A stretch of 18,710 bases of DNA from an uncultured archaeon (GCA_937892815.1 CALBHZ010000237.1:1-18710); one strand, 5' to 3'. Shown: positions 7,502 to 15,141, numbered from the stretch's first letter. Notes: generated by a model not told the origin, from the sequence alone. Numbers and translations are program-made.

Positions 7502-8035
7502 CTAAGTTTCCTTAGCCTTAGATATTATGTCCTTTAGAAGGCCCGGCTCGTCTATCTCTACGATCATCCTCCATCCCTTCCTCAAGATATCTCCGTCTTC
7601 TTCGATGTAATTAAGCCTCTTCAGCTTATCGATTATCTGCTTCACCCTCCAGCTAGGCAGTTTCTGAGTTAGTATCCTCTCTACCGTCTTCCTTTGAACC
7701 ATTCCCCCTCTTAAGTTAAGCTCTACGTCTATTATAGCGAGAGCTGCGGCCTCTTCGATTCTAAGCCACTTACTAAGTTCGGCTTCTCGCAAAGGCTCTT
7801 TAGGCTGTAACACATACCTAGCCTTTTCAGGCGATTTGTCCTCTTCATCTTCTACCTTCACTATCCTAAGGCCCAGCTTATCGGCCTCTACCTTAGCTAC
7901 CTCTAAAGCGGCTAAGTAGTCCTTACCAAGCCTCCTTTTGAGCTCCCAACCTTTTAGCCCGGGAGTTGATCCCTCGAAGAGGAGCATTTTTAAGGCTTTA
8001 ATACCCTTCTCCCTAAGCTCTTCTTCCTCTCCCAA
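7502..8035 (-). CDS. tandem winged-helix kite-like subunit (ScpB / Nse3-MAGE-like)
   Basis: This 177-residue protein is the last gene of the SMC-like operon. It reads as two winged helices. The first (about 8-80) has GIKALKMLLFEGSTPGLKG, a helix LAALEVAKVEADKLGLRIVKV and a closing strand ARYVLQPKE, like the first half of ScpB and other kite proteins. The second (about 92-162) has EEAAALAIIDVELNLRGGMV, then WRVKQIIDKLKRLNYIEED and a strand pair GWRMIVEI, the order seen in MAGE/Nse3 wHB domains. The start is TTG at 8035, chosen because GGTGAG lies 6 bases upstream; it overlaps the preceding gene by 23 bases. In known SMC complexes kites bind the kleisin linker as dimers and touch DNA. Assignment is by pattern and context; a plain DNA-binding regulator is the alternative. 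Confidence 0.6.
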   Translation of the reverse strand: MGEEEELREKGIKALKMLLFEGSTPGLKGWELKRRLGKDYLAALEVAKVEADKLGLRIVKVEDEEDKSPEKARYVLQPKEPLREAELSKWLRIEEAAALAIIDVELNLRGGMVQRKTVERILTQKLPSWRVKQIIDKLKRLNYIEEDGDILRKGWRMIVEIDEPGLLKDIISKAKET

Positions 8036-8741
8036 TCTCGCTCACCTCTATCGCTATGCTGAAGGGTTCTCCTTTTCCGGGCTTTAATATCAAGATGGTT
8101 TTAGTTAGAGGCTCCTTCTTCAAAGCTATCTTCCCTATGGTAGCTAGATACCCCAGCAAAAAGGCCTTCTCTAGCCTCTCTTTCTCGGGAAACCTCGATA
8201 GGTATGAACGATAATCGATTGGGCCTCTCTCTAGTAGCGACATCAATTCCTCGTATAGTTTATTCGCTTTCTCTTTCACGCTTTCAGGGGTTAAGCTCAG
8301 AGGCTCCGTAGTTAAATCCTTATAAGCTATAGGAGCGGGCTCCTCGTAACTACCCCATGGTCTTACTGCTTCCCAGTAAGTTAAGCCGTCTCTTAACCTT
8401 TCGATCGATATCCTCTTTAGCCCTATAATTGGGTAGAAGTTTTTAGAAAGTGCGCTAGAGATCTCCTTTAAGCTGAGCTTCTCGATCTTTTCCCTCACTA
8501 AATCCGGATCTACCCTTAGCCCTCTTAACGCATCAACTACCCACTTTTCCTGCATTTCAACGATTTTAGATACGGAATTCAAAGCTTTAGAATCGAGCTT
8601 TAAGAGCTCTACGTTCCTCCTCTTCCTCTTTAGCTTCTCTAAAAGATCCCTAACATCGACTAAAAATGGATCGGCTCCGCTCCTCTCCAGCTCTCTAGGG
8701 AGGTCGATTATCCTTTCCCGTATCAGCTTATCTTGCCTCAC
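8013..8741 (-). CDS. kleisin-like subunit (Nse4-like) of the SMC-type complex
   Basis: This 242-residue protein has a helical N-terminal region (about 1-75) with RDLLEKLKRKRRNVELLKLD, resembling the V-x-x-R-E-x-x-L-D block of Nse4 that contacts the Smc neck. A middle stretch has a conserved-looking TYWEAVRPWG (121-130). A small C-terminal domain reads as a winged helix: RLEKAFLLGYLATIGKIALKKE (189-210), then two strands ILILKPG and FSIAIEV. Kleisins use exactly these two ends to bridge a pair of SMC heads. The start is GTG at 8741, with GGTGG about 6 bases upstream. It overlaps the SMC gene by 14 bases, so expression is coupled. I do not recognise a named family by direct similarity; the kleisin call rests on layout, partial motifs and operon position. 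Confidence 0.55.
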   Translation of the reverse strand: MRQDKLIRERIIDLPRELERSGADPFLVDVRDLLEKLKRKRRNVELLKLDSKALNSVSKIVEMQEKWVVDALRGLRVDPDLVREKIEKLSLKEISSALSKNFYPIIGLKRISIERLRDGLTYWEAVRPWGSYEEPAPIAYKDLTTEPLSLTPESVKEKANKLYEELMSLLERGPIDYRSYLSRFPEKERLEKAFLLGYLATIGKIALKKEPLTKTILILKPGKGEPFSIAIEVSEIGRGRRA

Positions 8742-10566
8742 GACTTACCACCTTTAACTCGCTTCCCCTAACCGTTTTCTGCACCATAATGTAATGAACG
8801 TCGGGATCGAAAAATGGAGGGAATCCGGGAGATATTACGATATACTGTACGTCCTTTTCCTCTTTAAAGTAGGAATGTATCGCTTTAAAGAACAGTTCTC
8901 TATTTACGGGATCCATGTGAACATCGAATTCGTCTACGGCTCTAAACGGAGATAACACGTGTTTTTGCGTCGCTAAAAGGAAGGCCATGACCGTAGAGCT
9001 TTTCTCTCCACCGCTTTGGGTATAGGCATCTAGTGTAACTAGAGGGGTGCCCTTAGCTCCTACCTTCAGGACTAATCCCGCTTTATCCGGCTCCTCCTCG
9101 TTAATTAGCTCAACGTGACCATGAGTATTTAAGGTACTTAAAATAGCTTGGAATTCCCGATCGATGCTTTTTAAAAGGCCCTTTATTACGGCTCTCCATT
9201 CCTCGCTCCTTTCAGCTATCTCCTTTAAAGTCGCTCTCTTATTTTCCTTAACCCGCTCTAGCTTAGCTCTATATTCCTCTATCTTGCTCTTTAAATCCAA
9301 ATACGCTTTTTCAGCCTCCTCAGCTACCGCCCCTATAGCTCTAAGCTGTGCTAAGATGGCCTTCTCTTCATCTTCTACTTCAGTTAAGCTTCTTACTTCA
9401 CTAGGTCTTTTCCCTATCCGTTCAGCGCTTTCCCTTTCCCTCTCTAATTCCTCCTCTACCTCCCTTATCTCCCTTCCAAGCTTCCTCATATCCGATTTGA
9501 TTTGGTTTATTCTGTACTTCGTAACCTCCAGCTTTCCTTTCATAATAGCTAGGAGCTCAGCTACCTCGGGAATGGAGCTTAGTTTTCTAGAAAAATCGGA
9601 CAGCTTTCTAGATAGTTTCTTTTCTTCTTCCTCACTCGTAGAGGAGCTGGCGCTTAGATATCCTATTTTTCTAGCCATTTCTTGTATAGGACCGAGGTCT
9701 TCGATGAGCTGATTTACCGTTACGTTCAACTTATCCATTACGCTTTCATATTCCCTCTCTTCATCTAACGATCTAAGTTCTAGCCTACGTAGTTCGGTCT
9801 CCAGTTTCCCTCTCTTTTCTTTTAAGTTAAACAATGTCTTTTCGAGCTTATCGACTAAAGCCCAGGCCTTCTCTACCCTCACTTCTTCGAGCCTCTTTTT
9901 TAACCTCCTATACTCGATAAGCCTTTCATACTGCTCTCTCCATTTCTCCATGGATTCAGTAGCTTTTTCTAAAAGGCTCTGATACTCTTCCTCATCCTTT
10001 AGGATGTTTTCCAACCTCTCCTTTGCCTCCTTTAAATTCTCCCTTATCGATGCAATTCCAACGGCTTCCTCTACCATTCTCAGCTTTTCTTCTGGAGACA
10101 TAACGATGAATTTATCGATAAAGCCTTGAGGCATTATAATTAAGAGGTTCTCCGGATTTAACCCCAGCTTTCTTAAAGTCTCGACTACCTCAATTTTAGA
10201 TACCTCCTTGTAATCTATTTCAAACCAGTAGCTACCATCCTTCCTAATGTATCTGGATAATAAAACCGTATCCTTCTTGTACGGAAGAGGCCTCTTTCCG
10301 TTCACGGGGGAGTTATCTAACACTAACGTTACCCTCGCTATCTCCTTTCCTCTCCTAACTAGATCTGAAAGTTTCTTCGCTCTTTCAGTAAACGATTGTC
10401 CTAAAGCAACGGATATTCCTATTAGAATCGTCGACTTGCCGGCTCCATTTGGCCCAACAATTACGTTTAAGCCGGGCTTAAACGTAATTCTTCCATACTC
10501 ATAGCTCATGAAGTTCTCCAGTATTACCTCTCTTATGAAGGCTCTACCTTCGCTCACTTCCCTCAC
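8728..10566 (-). CDS. short SMC-type ATPase, Smc5/Smc6-like heads
   Basis: This 612-residue protein is an SMC-superfamily ATPase without any cysteine. The N-terminal head has Walker A GPNGAGKST (38-46), after ENFMSYEYGRITFKPGLN, and a Q-loop MPQGFIDKFIVMSPEE (145-160). Heptad-rich, charged helices follow, about 172-280 and 315-470. The C-terminal head has the signature QSGGEKSS (517-524), Walker B PFRAVDEFDVHMDP (540-553, catalytic E546) and QYIVISPGF (574-582). The Q-loop block and Walker B resemble Smc5 (LPQ..x..FAxMSPIELL and PFRVVDExxxxMDPxNER) and Smc6 (DEFDVxMD). Canonical SMCs are about twice as long; no hinge domain or zinc hook is visible between the coils. The start is GTG with a TATA element 26 bases upstream. 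Alternatives are a Rad50-like or coalescin-like SMC relative. Confidence 0.85.
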   Translation of the reverse strand: MREVSEGRAFIREVILENFMSYEYGRITFKPGLNVIVGPNGAGKSTILIGISVALGQSFTERAKKLSDLVRRGKEIARVTLVLDNSPVNGKRPLPYKKDTVLLSRYIRKDGSYWFEIDYKEVSKIEVVETLRKLGLNPENLLIIMPQGFIDKFIVMSPEEKLRMVEEAVGIASIRENLKEAKERLENILKDEEEYQSLLEKATESMEKWREQYERLIEYRRLKKRLEEVRVEKAWALVDKLEKTLFNLKEKRGKLETELRRLELRSLDEEREYESVMDKLNVTVNQLIEDLGPIQEMARKIGYLSASSSTSEEEEKKLSRKLSDFSRKLSSIPEVAELLAIMKGKLEVTKYRINQIKSDMRKLGREIREVEEELERERESAERIGKRPSEVRSLTEVEDEEKAILAQLRAIGAVAEEAEKAYLDLKSKIEEYRAKLERVKENKRATLKEIAERSEEWRAVIKGLLKSIDREFQAILSTLNTHGHVELINEEEPDKAGLVLKVGAKGTPLVTLDAYTQSGGEKSSTVMAFLLATQKHVLSPFRAVDEFDVHMDPVNRELFFKAIHSYFKEEKDVQYIVISPGFPPFFDPDVHYIMVQKTVRGSELKVVSREAR

Positions 10567-10587
10567 ACGACCAACTTAAACATCTCT

Positions 10588-10596
10588 TTAAAAAGT
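10588..10596 (-). promoter_or_regulatory. TATA box of the SMC-like operon
   Basis: On the minus strand CTTTTTAAAG is centred about 26 bases before the GTG start of the SMC-like gene, which lacks a ribosome binding site. This suggests a leaderless operon transcript independent of the DUF151 gene upstream. Confidence 0.5.
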
Positions 10597-10641
10597 TATA
10601 ATTAGGCGTGTTAATACTAGCAAATCGGAATGTAAATTGTG

Positions 10642-11049
10642 CTAAAGCTCCTCCCCCGTGAACAACGATTCCTCCGCAAAAATGGGAGCGTTGTAGTAAC
10701 AAGCTAGAGCTATAGCGTCCGAGGCCCTATAATTTGAGAGCTTTATCTTCTTATCCCTTCCAACGAAGTAGAGGTTCGCTCTCAAAACCCCTCCTCTCTT
10801 ATATATCTCCACCTTTTCTAAAGATAAGCCCTCGTAATCGGCTAGCTCGCTTAACATCTGGTAAATCGTAGGTATAGATGTCCTATCTCCCGATAAAAAC
10901 CTAGAAATATGAAGAGAGACTTCTCCTCCGAAAGAGCCCATAATGAAGGTTCCTCCCTTTATAGATCTTAAAATTAATACGCCTTCTACTCTTGTTTCAT
11001 CTGAGTATCCCACTTCAACTACTTCAGCTTGAACATACCTAGGCTCCAT
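10642..11049 (-). CDS. bifunctional nuclease (BFN, DUF151) domain protein
   Basis: This 135-residue protein is almost entirely a DUF151 domain. The family order is visible: VEGVLILRSIKGGTFIMGSFGGEVSLHI, the helix YQMLSELADYEGLSLEKVEIY, strands GVLRANLYFVG, and the signature YRASDAIALACYYNAPIFAEE with conserved S-D-A-I-A-L-A. Plant and bacterial relatives show RNase and DNase activity; that of the archaeal form is inferred. A GGTGGAG ribosome binding site at 11055-11061 lies 5 bases before the ATG. The gene follows the aminopeptidase by 33 bases, so it probably shares that transcript. Confidence 0.85.
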   Translation of the reverse strand: MEPRYVQAEVVEVGYSDETRVEGVLILRSIKGGTFIMGSFGGEVSLHISRFLSGDRTSIPTIYQMLSELADYEGLSLEKVEIYKRGGVLRANLYFVGRDKKIKLSNYRASDAIALACYYNAPIFAEESLFTGEEL

Positions 11050-11082
11050 TCGCGCTCCACCTCTCCTATATCTTAAACGATC

Positions 11083-12150
11083 CTATATTAACCATCTTCC
11101 CTTCTCCATCACGAGCTTTCCATCAAAGTATATCTTACCGTCTTTCCTCAGGTCTTTAATCATATCCCAGTGTATAGCGGATTCGTTTTTGCTTAGAGTT
11201 TCCTCATACCCCCTTCCCAGAGCTAAGTGTATCGTCCCTCCTATTTTTTCATCGAAGAGGATGTTCTTTACGGGCCTCGTTATATTGTAATTTAAGCCGA
11301 TGCCGAACTCTCCTATTCTCTTAGATCCCTTATCGGTTTCTAGCATCTTTAATAGGAACTCTTCGTTTTCCCTCGCTTTCGCTTCTACAACTAGGCCATC
11401 CTTGAACTTCAAGTAAATGCCTTCTACTACATTTCCCATGTAAACGGCTGGGATATCGAAATATATCTCTCCGTTTACGGAATCCTCGACTACGCTCGTA
11501 AAGACCTCTCCATCGGGCATATTCTTAGTGCCATCTCCTATTACGGATCTCCTTCCCTTTACGCTAAATTCTAGATAGGTATCTGGCGATTCTATTACTA
11601 CCTTATCGGTGTTATCGATAGCTTCCTTTATCCTCCTCATATCTTCTACCATTTTCTTCCAATCTACTAAACAGGCCGAAAATACGAAGTCTTCGAATTC
11701 TTGTAGGGACATCCCCGCTTCTTGGGCTAAGGCGTTGGTAGGGTAGTAAAATATGACCCATCGGGTTTTTTCAACCCTCCAATCTAAAATGGGCTTCAAC
11801 ACCTTATACCTATCCGCTATCTTCTTAGGATCGACGTTGGACAGCTCCTTGACGTTGTCTGGCGCCCTAATTGCTATGTATACGTCCGTATTTTTTATTT
11901 CAAAGTATTCAACTTCCGGAAAGTGTTTTATTTGATCTTCGGAGGCGTATTTATAGAATATGTAAGCCCTGCCTGGAAGATCCGTTTTTACGCGCACGTA
12001 TGCTCCCCTTTGTAAGGCGAGCTTATAGACTTCTAGAGCGAGGTCTTTAGCTTCGTAATCGGTTACAATCTGAACGCGGTCTCCCTTTTTAATTTGAGTA
12101 GAATAATCCACTAGGATTTCAGCTACTCTAGAAATTCTTTCATCCACCAT
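11083..12150 (-). CDS. M29-family (thermophilic) metallo-aminopeptidase
   Basis: This protein of about 355 residues belongs to peptidase family M29 (aminopeptidase T/AmpS type), cytosolic dimetal enzymes that remove N-terminal residues from peptides. The N-terminal domain has VDYSTQIKKGDRVQIVTDYE and ALQRGAYVRVKTD. The catalytic domain has EVFTSVVEDSVNGEIYFD, AVYMGNVVEGIYLKFKDG, then the metal-ligand block HLALGRGYEETLSKNESAIH followed by WD; the H-W-D and E ligands are present. An in-frame GTG at 12159 would add MKK, but it lies inside the GGTG ribosome binding site, so the ATG at 12150 is preferred. The DUF151 gene follows closely. Confidence 0.93.
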   Translation of the reverse strand: MVDERISRVAEILVDYSTQIKKGDRVQIVTDYEAKDLALEVYKLALQRGAYVRVKTDLPGRAYIFYKYASEDQIKHFPEVEYFEIKNTDVYIAIRAPDNVKELSNVDPKKIADRYKVLKPILDWRVEKTRWVIFYYPTNALAQEAGMSLQEFEDFVFSACLVDWKKMVEDMRRIKEAIDNTDKVVIESPDTYLEFSVKGRRSVIGDGTKNMPDGEVFTSVVEDSVNGEIYFDIPAVYMGNVVEGIYLKFKDGLVVEAKARENEEFLLKMLETDKGSKRIGEFGIGLNYNITRPVKNILFDEKIGGTIHLALGRGYEETLSKNESAIHWDMIKDLRKDGKIYFDGKLVMEKGRWLI

Positions 12151-12229
12151 TTTTTTCACCTTGTTCTAACTATCTATAGGTTAAGCTAAAAATGTATCCC
12201 CAAACTAATATCAATATAAGAGAAAAATC

Positions 12230-13078
12230 TTAGCCGAGTGAATTAGAGTTAAATAGCTCCTTAATGAATTTCCTATCCTCTCTACTTATCACTAAACTTC
12301 TTTTCGGATAGGGTATTTCTATTCCCTCCTCGTCAAATCTCTTCTTAATTTCCTTTAGTAGATCTCTATGCATGTACCAAGCCGTTAACTGATCTTTAGC
12401 ACACGTTATAAGCCTTAGGGATATGCCGGATTCTCCGTGTTCCATTACTAAAGCCTTAGGAAGGCCTTCTTTAGGAAGAAAGTCGGGATGAGACTTTGCG
12501 ACTTCTACCATTATCTGCATAGCCTTCTCTAAATCCGATTCATAGGATATTGACGTATCCACGTAAAGTATCATGGTAGGATCTCCATAGCTGTAGTTAG
12601 TAACTACTTCGGAATCGAAGACCGAGGTAGGTATTATAAGCCTCTTATTATCCCACGTTCTTATAATAACTCTAGTTAGAGTTATATCCTCAACGTATCC
12701 ATATTCCCCTCTGAAGTTTATTAGATCCCCGATTCTTAAAGACTGAGAAGATGCTATTACTAATCCTGATATTATGTTAGAGAGGCTAGATTGAGCGGCT
12801 AGACCGACTACTATGGATATAAAGCCCGCCGTCAACAGTAAGGACGATACCACGCTCCCAGCTTCTGGATACAGCTGGGATATTCCAGAGAATAGCATTA
12901 CTAAGACTATTACCAGAACTATTACCCTTCTCAGGAACTGTAGGAGAGTGGCTAAGCTGGGATTTCTCTTAGATATCGGAGATAGCACCTTTACCGCGAA
13001 CCTGTTAACTAGGTATGCTACGAGAAAGGTTGTCACTATAATCGCTATAAGCGGTAAGATCTTCTCTTGTACTAGCAT
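12230..13078 (-). CDS. small-conductance mechanosensitive channel (MscS family)
   Basis: This 282-residue membrane protein has three predicted transmembrane helices (about 8-29, 45-66 and 74-100). The last is the pore helix LLLTAGFISIVVGLAAQSSL followed by SNIISGLVIASSQSLRIGDL, typical of MscS TM3. A beta domain follows (YGYVEDITLTRVIIRTWDNKRLIIP), then an alpha/beta C-terminal domain. It opens under membrane tension and releases osmolytes on hypo-osmotic shock. It lies between DUF763 and the aminopeptidase on the same strand, with gaps of 35 and about 79 bases. Confidence 0.93.
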   Translation of the reverse strand: MLVQEKILPLIAIIVTTFLVAYLVNRFAVKVLSPISKRNPSLATLLQFLRRVIVLVIVLVMLFSGISQLYPEAGSVVSSLLLTAGFISIVVGLAAQSSLSNIISGLVIASSQSLRIGDLINFRGEYGYVEDITLTRVIIRTWDNKRLIIPTSVFDSEVVTNYSYGDPTMILYVDTSISYESDLEKAMQIMVEVAKSHPDFLPKEGLPKALVMEHGESGISLRLITCAKDQLTAWYMHRDLLKEIKKRFDEEGIEIPYPKRSLVISREDRKFIKELFNSNSLG

Positions 13079-13113
13079 ACACCAGGTTATAACTGCATAA
13101 GCTATTTTACCCG

Positions 13114-14220
13114 TTAACTTAAAGAAAATAGCTTAGAAAGTCTTTTTAGAATTAGCTTTTTATCTTCAGATCCGAGCTCTAAAGCCTCTATAACTTCTCT
13201 TAAATAGGAAATCGTCCTCTCATAGGTTCTCCTATCTACGGGATACGGAACGCCGTCCTTACCTCCGTGCGCGAATGAGTACTTGACAGGATCTCTCCAG
13301 CTGGGTTCCTCTCCGTAGATCAGCTCAGATGCGAGCGCTAAAGCCCTAATCGTTTTAGCTCCCACCCCTTTAAAGAGGAGCAGTTCTTCGTAGTTCTTAG
13401 GCTGATACTCGTATAAAGCCTTAAGCTTCGCCCAGTTTACATCCATTGGCATTCTAAAGCCCTCGATAACTACCCACTCCCTACTCACTTTACCCGTCCA
13501 GCTATCGATGGGCTTAACTCTTAGTTGAAGGCGTTTAAGAGCCGTTAAGGCGCTTATATCTCTAGCTATATCAACGCTCGCTCTCCTAGCTCCTTCCGAT
13601 TCCCTCGCTACCATGTTCAGTACCGGTTTATTCGATTTATATCCTACAATGCCCGAGTGCGGTTCGTTCACCATATCCCTTATCTTGAAGCTAACCCAAT
13701 GATACCTTCTCGCTAACCTATTTTCAGGGTTCATGCCTTGTTGGATTACGGCCCAATCCCCGTCTTCCGTAGCTATAAAGGCGTGATGGTAGAGGCCGTA
13801 TCCAGCCTGTATAGCTACGGAATCAACCTTGGCTGTAAGCCTACTAGCCCTTACCCACTCCTCTAGCTTAGAGCTGCTTATGTTGAATGAGTTAGCTATT
13901 TCCTCTATTTGTTCAGGAGTTTTCTTGGCCATTGCCTTCCCTCCAGCTACCATTACTCCGAGATCTCCCTTTGAGAGAGCGCTCCTCAAAACGCCGGTAG
14001 TTACCGTAGTTAGCCCGCTACTATGCCAATCGAAGCCCAATAAACAACCGAAGGCCTGAAACCAAAAGGGATCCGATAGCTTTTCCAGAAAGCCTCTCCT
14101 TCCCTGATCCTCTATTATTAAGTACGCTACTTGATAGGAAAGCTTTTTCATTTTATCGACTAACCATTTCGGAGCCTTTCCCCAGTGTAGCGGTAGCTCA
14201 GTAAATCCTGTTGGTCTCAT
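13114..14220 (-). CDS. DUF763 family protein with C-terminal helix-hairpin-helix
   Basis: This 368-residue protein matches the archaeal/bacterial DUF763 family from its first residues (TGFTELPLHWGKAPKWL). It has the GGKAMAKKTPEQIEEI segment, a HHAFIATEDGDWAVIQQGMN block, and EPHSGIVGYKSNKPVLNMVA. Near the C-terminus KNYEELLLFKGVGAKTIRAL, followed by ALASEL, is a helix-hairpin-helix DNA-binding motif. The histidines and acidic residues suggest a nucleic-acid enzyme, but no activity is established to my knowledge. A TATA-like TTTATTTAAC on the minus strand (14241-14250) lies 21-30 bases upstream, so it is probably leaderless. Confidence 0.9.
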   Translation of the reverse strand: MRPTGFTELPLHWGKAPKWLVDKMKKLSYQVAYLIIEDQGRRGFLEKLSDPFWFQAFGCLLGFDWHSSGLTTVTTGVLRSALSKGDLGVMVAGGKAMAKKTPEQIEEIANSFNISSSKLEEWVRASRLTAKVDSVAIQAGYGLYHHAFIATEDGDWAVIQQGMNPENRLARRYHWVSFKIRDMVNEPHSGIVGYKSNKPVLNMVARESEGARRASVDIARDISALTALKRLQLRVKPIDSWTGKVSREWVVIEGFRMPMDVNWAKLKALYEYQPKNYEELLLFKGVGAKTIRALALASELIYGEEPSWRDPVKYSFAHGGKDGVPYPVDRRTYERTISYLREVIEALELGSEDKKLILKRLSKLFSLS

Positions 14221-14240
14221 CTATTCTTACTAGTGATGAG

Positions 14241-14250
14241 GTTAAATAAA
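14241..14250 (-). promoter_or_regulatory. TATA-like element of the DUF763 gene
   Basis: It reads TTTATTTAAC on the minus strand and is centred about 26 bases before the ATG at 14220. The 74-base divergent region also has to serve the small zinc-finger gene on the plus strand, for which ATTAAAATTTTT at about 14264-14275 is a candidate. Confidence 0.4.
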
Positions 14251-14294
14251 AGGTTATAATGTACATTAAAATTTTTGAAAAATAGGGTGAGAGA

Positions 14295-14462
14295 GTGAGG
14301 GAGTACAAGGTATGCGGCATTTGCAAGCAAAAAGTTAGAGCGGATCGATTTGAAGATCACGTGTTAAAACACTGGACCATGAGCTATACGTTGAAGAGCT
14401 TTAAGGAATATTTAGCGGAAGCGACCTTTGTGGAGAAAGTTAGCGAAGAGGAGAAGTCTTAA
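14295..14462 (+). CDS. 55-residue C2H2 zinc-finger protein
   Basis: A GTG at 14295, preceded by a GGTGA ribosome binding site at 14286-14290, opens a 55-codon frame. Its N-terminal half is a single C2H2 zinc finger: C7-x2-C10, then H22-x3-H26 (VCGICKQKVRADRFEDHVLK). A charged helical tail follows, KSFKEYLAEATFVEKVSEE. Single-finger proteins of this size are common in archaea and are thought to bind nucleic acid or proteins; no function can be assigned. Short length, a non-ATG start and overlap with the FMN reductase make it easy to miss. Its last 23 bases overlap the 3' end of the converging reductase gene. Confidence 0.75.
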   Translation: MREYKVCGICKQKVRADRFEDHVLKHWTMSYTLKSFKEYLAEATFVEKVSEEEKS

Positions 14463-15141
14463 CCCTCTCCCTCTTATTCTCCCAAACCTCCTTCTTCACC
14501 TGCTCTAACTTATCTCTCATGTTATCTAGCAGGTTTGGATCGTACCAGGCTATATTGCCCCTCTTAAGCATCTTCGTCATAACGGCCACGGATCTACCTA
14601 CGTTAGCGGCATCTAGTACTGCATCCTTTATTTCTAGAACGTCTCCGCTAGTAGTAGCGTAAGCTAAGGCCCAAGGAGGAATTACCATTCCCATCGAGTT
14701 GAAGGTGGCCATTAAGTTAGATATTAGCTGTACCTGACCGCTATCCGCTCCCACGGCTATTAAACCTACTACCTTACCCTCTACCCAACATCTACCCTCT
14801 ACGTATATCATGTTTTCGAACACCGTCAATCTATCTATGAAGTTCTTGAGATGGCCAGATACGCCAAACCAGTACACGGGAGACGATATTATTAGGCCAT
14901 CGGATCTAAGGACCTTTTCGTATAAAATCTTCATTTCATCCTCTATTATACATGGATACTTGCATTTAACGAGATCATCACTCAAGCATCCTACACATGG
15001 GTTTATCTTATAATCGTACAGATTTACAAGCTCGGTTTTCGCTCCCTCCTTTTCAGCAGCCTTTAAAGCCACCGATAGCAACTTATATGAATTGCCATAG
15101 TTTCTCGGTGAGCCGTTTATGCCTAGAATCCTCACTTCCAT
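14440..15141 (-). CDS. NADPH-dependent FMN reductase / iron-sulfur flavoprotein-like
   Basis: This protein of 233 residues from the preferred ATG has a flavodoxin-like fold. It shows the FMN phosphate loop GINGSPRNYGNSYKL, then a Cys cluster INPCVGCLSDDLVKCKYPC (C-x2-C-x7-C-x3-C), the flavin-binding ISSPVYWFGVSGHLKNFIDR, and KVVGLIAVGADSG. The fold reduces FMN or uses it to move electrons. The Cys cluster sits where Isf-type proteins hold a 4Fe-4S cluster, but the spacing is not canonical, so cluster binding is a possibility only. The ATG at 15141 is chosen because GGTGAT ends 6 bases before it; an in-frame GTG at 15150 lies inside that ribosome binding site. Confidence 0.88.
   Translation of the reverse strand: MEVRILGINGSPRNYGNSYKLLSVALKAAEKEGAKTELVNLYDYKINPCVGCLSDDLVKCKYPCIIEDEMKILYEKVLRSDGLIISSPVYWFGVSGHLKNFIDRLTVFENMIYVEGRCWVEGKVVGLIAVGADSGQVQLISNLMATFNSMGMVIPPWALAYATTSGDVLEIKDAVLDAANVGRSVAVMTKMLKRGNIAWYDPNLLDNMRDKLEQVKKEVWENKRERVKTSPLR

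Noticed and set aside
9164..9712. 182-codon plus-strand frame antisense to the SMC-like gene
   Set aside because: Ser/Leu-rich shadow of the coiled-coil codons; no start signals; the minus-strand protein carries the clear motifs.
12151..12159. GTG start giving MKK at the front of the aminopeptidase
   Set aside because: The GTG forms part of the GGTG ribosome binding site for the ATG at 12150.
14440..15141. Canonical iron-sulfur flavoprotein (Isf) assignment
   Set aside because: The Cys spacing C-x2-C-x7-C-x3-C does not match the compact Isf motif, so only the general flavodoxin-fold reductase call is kept.
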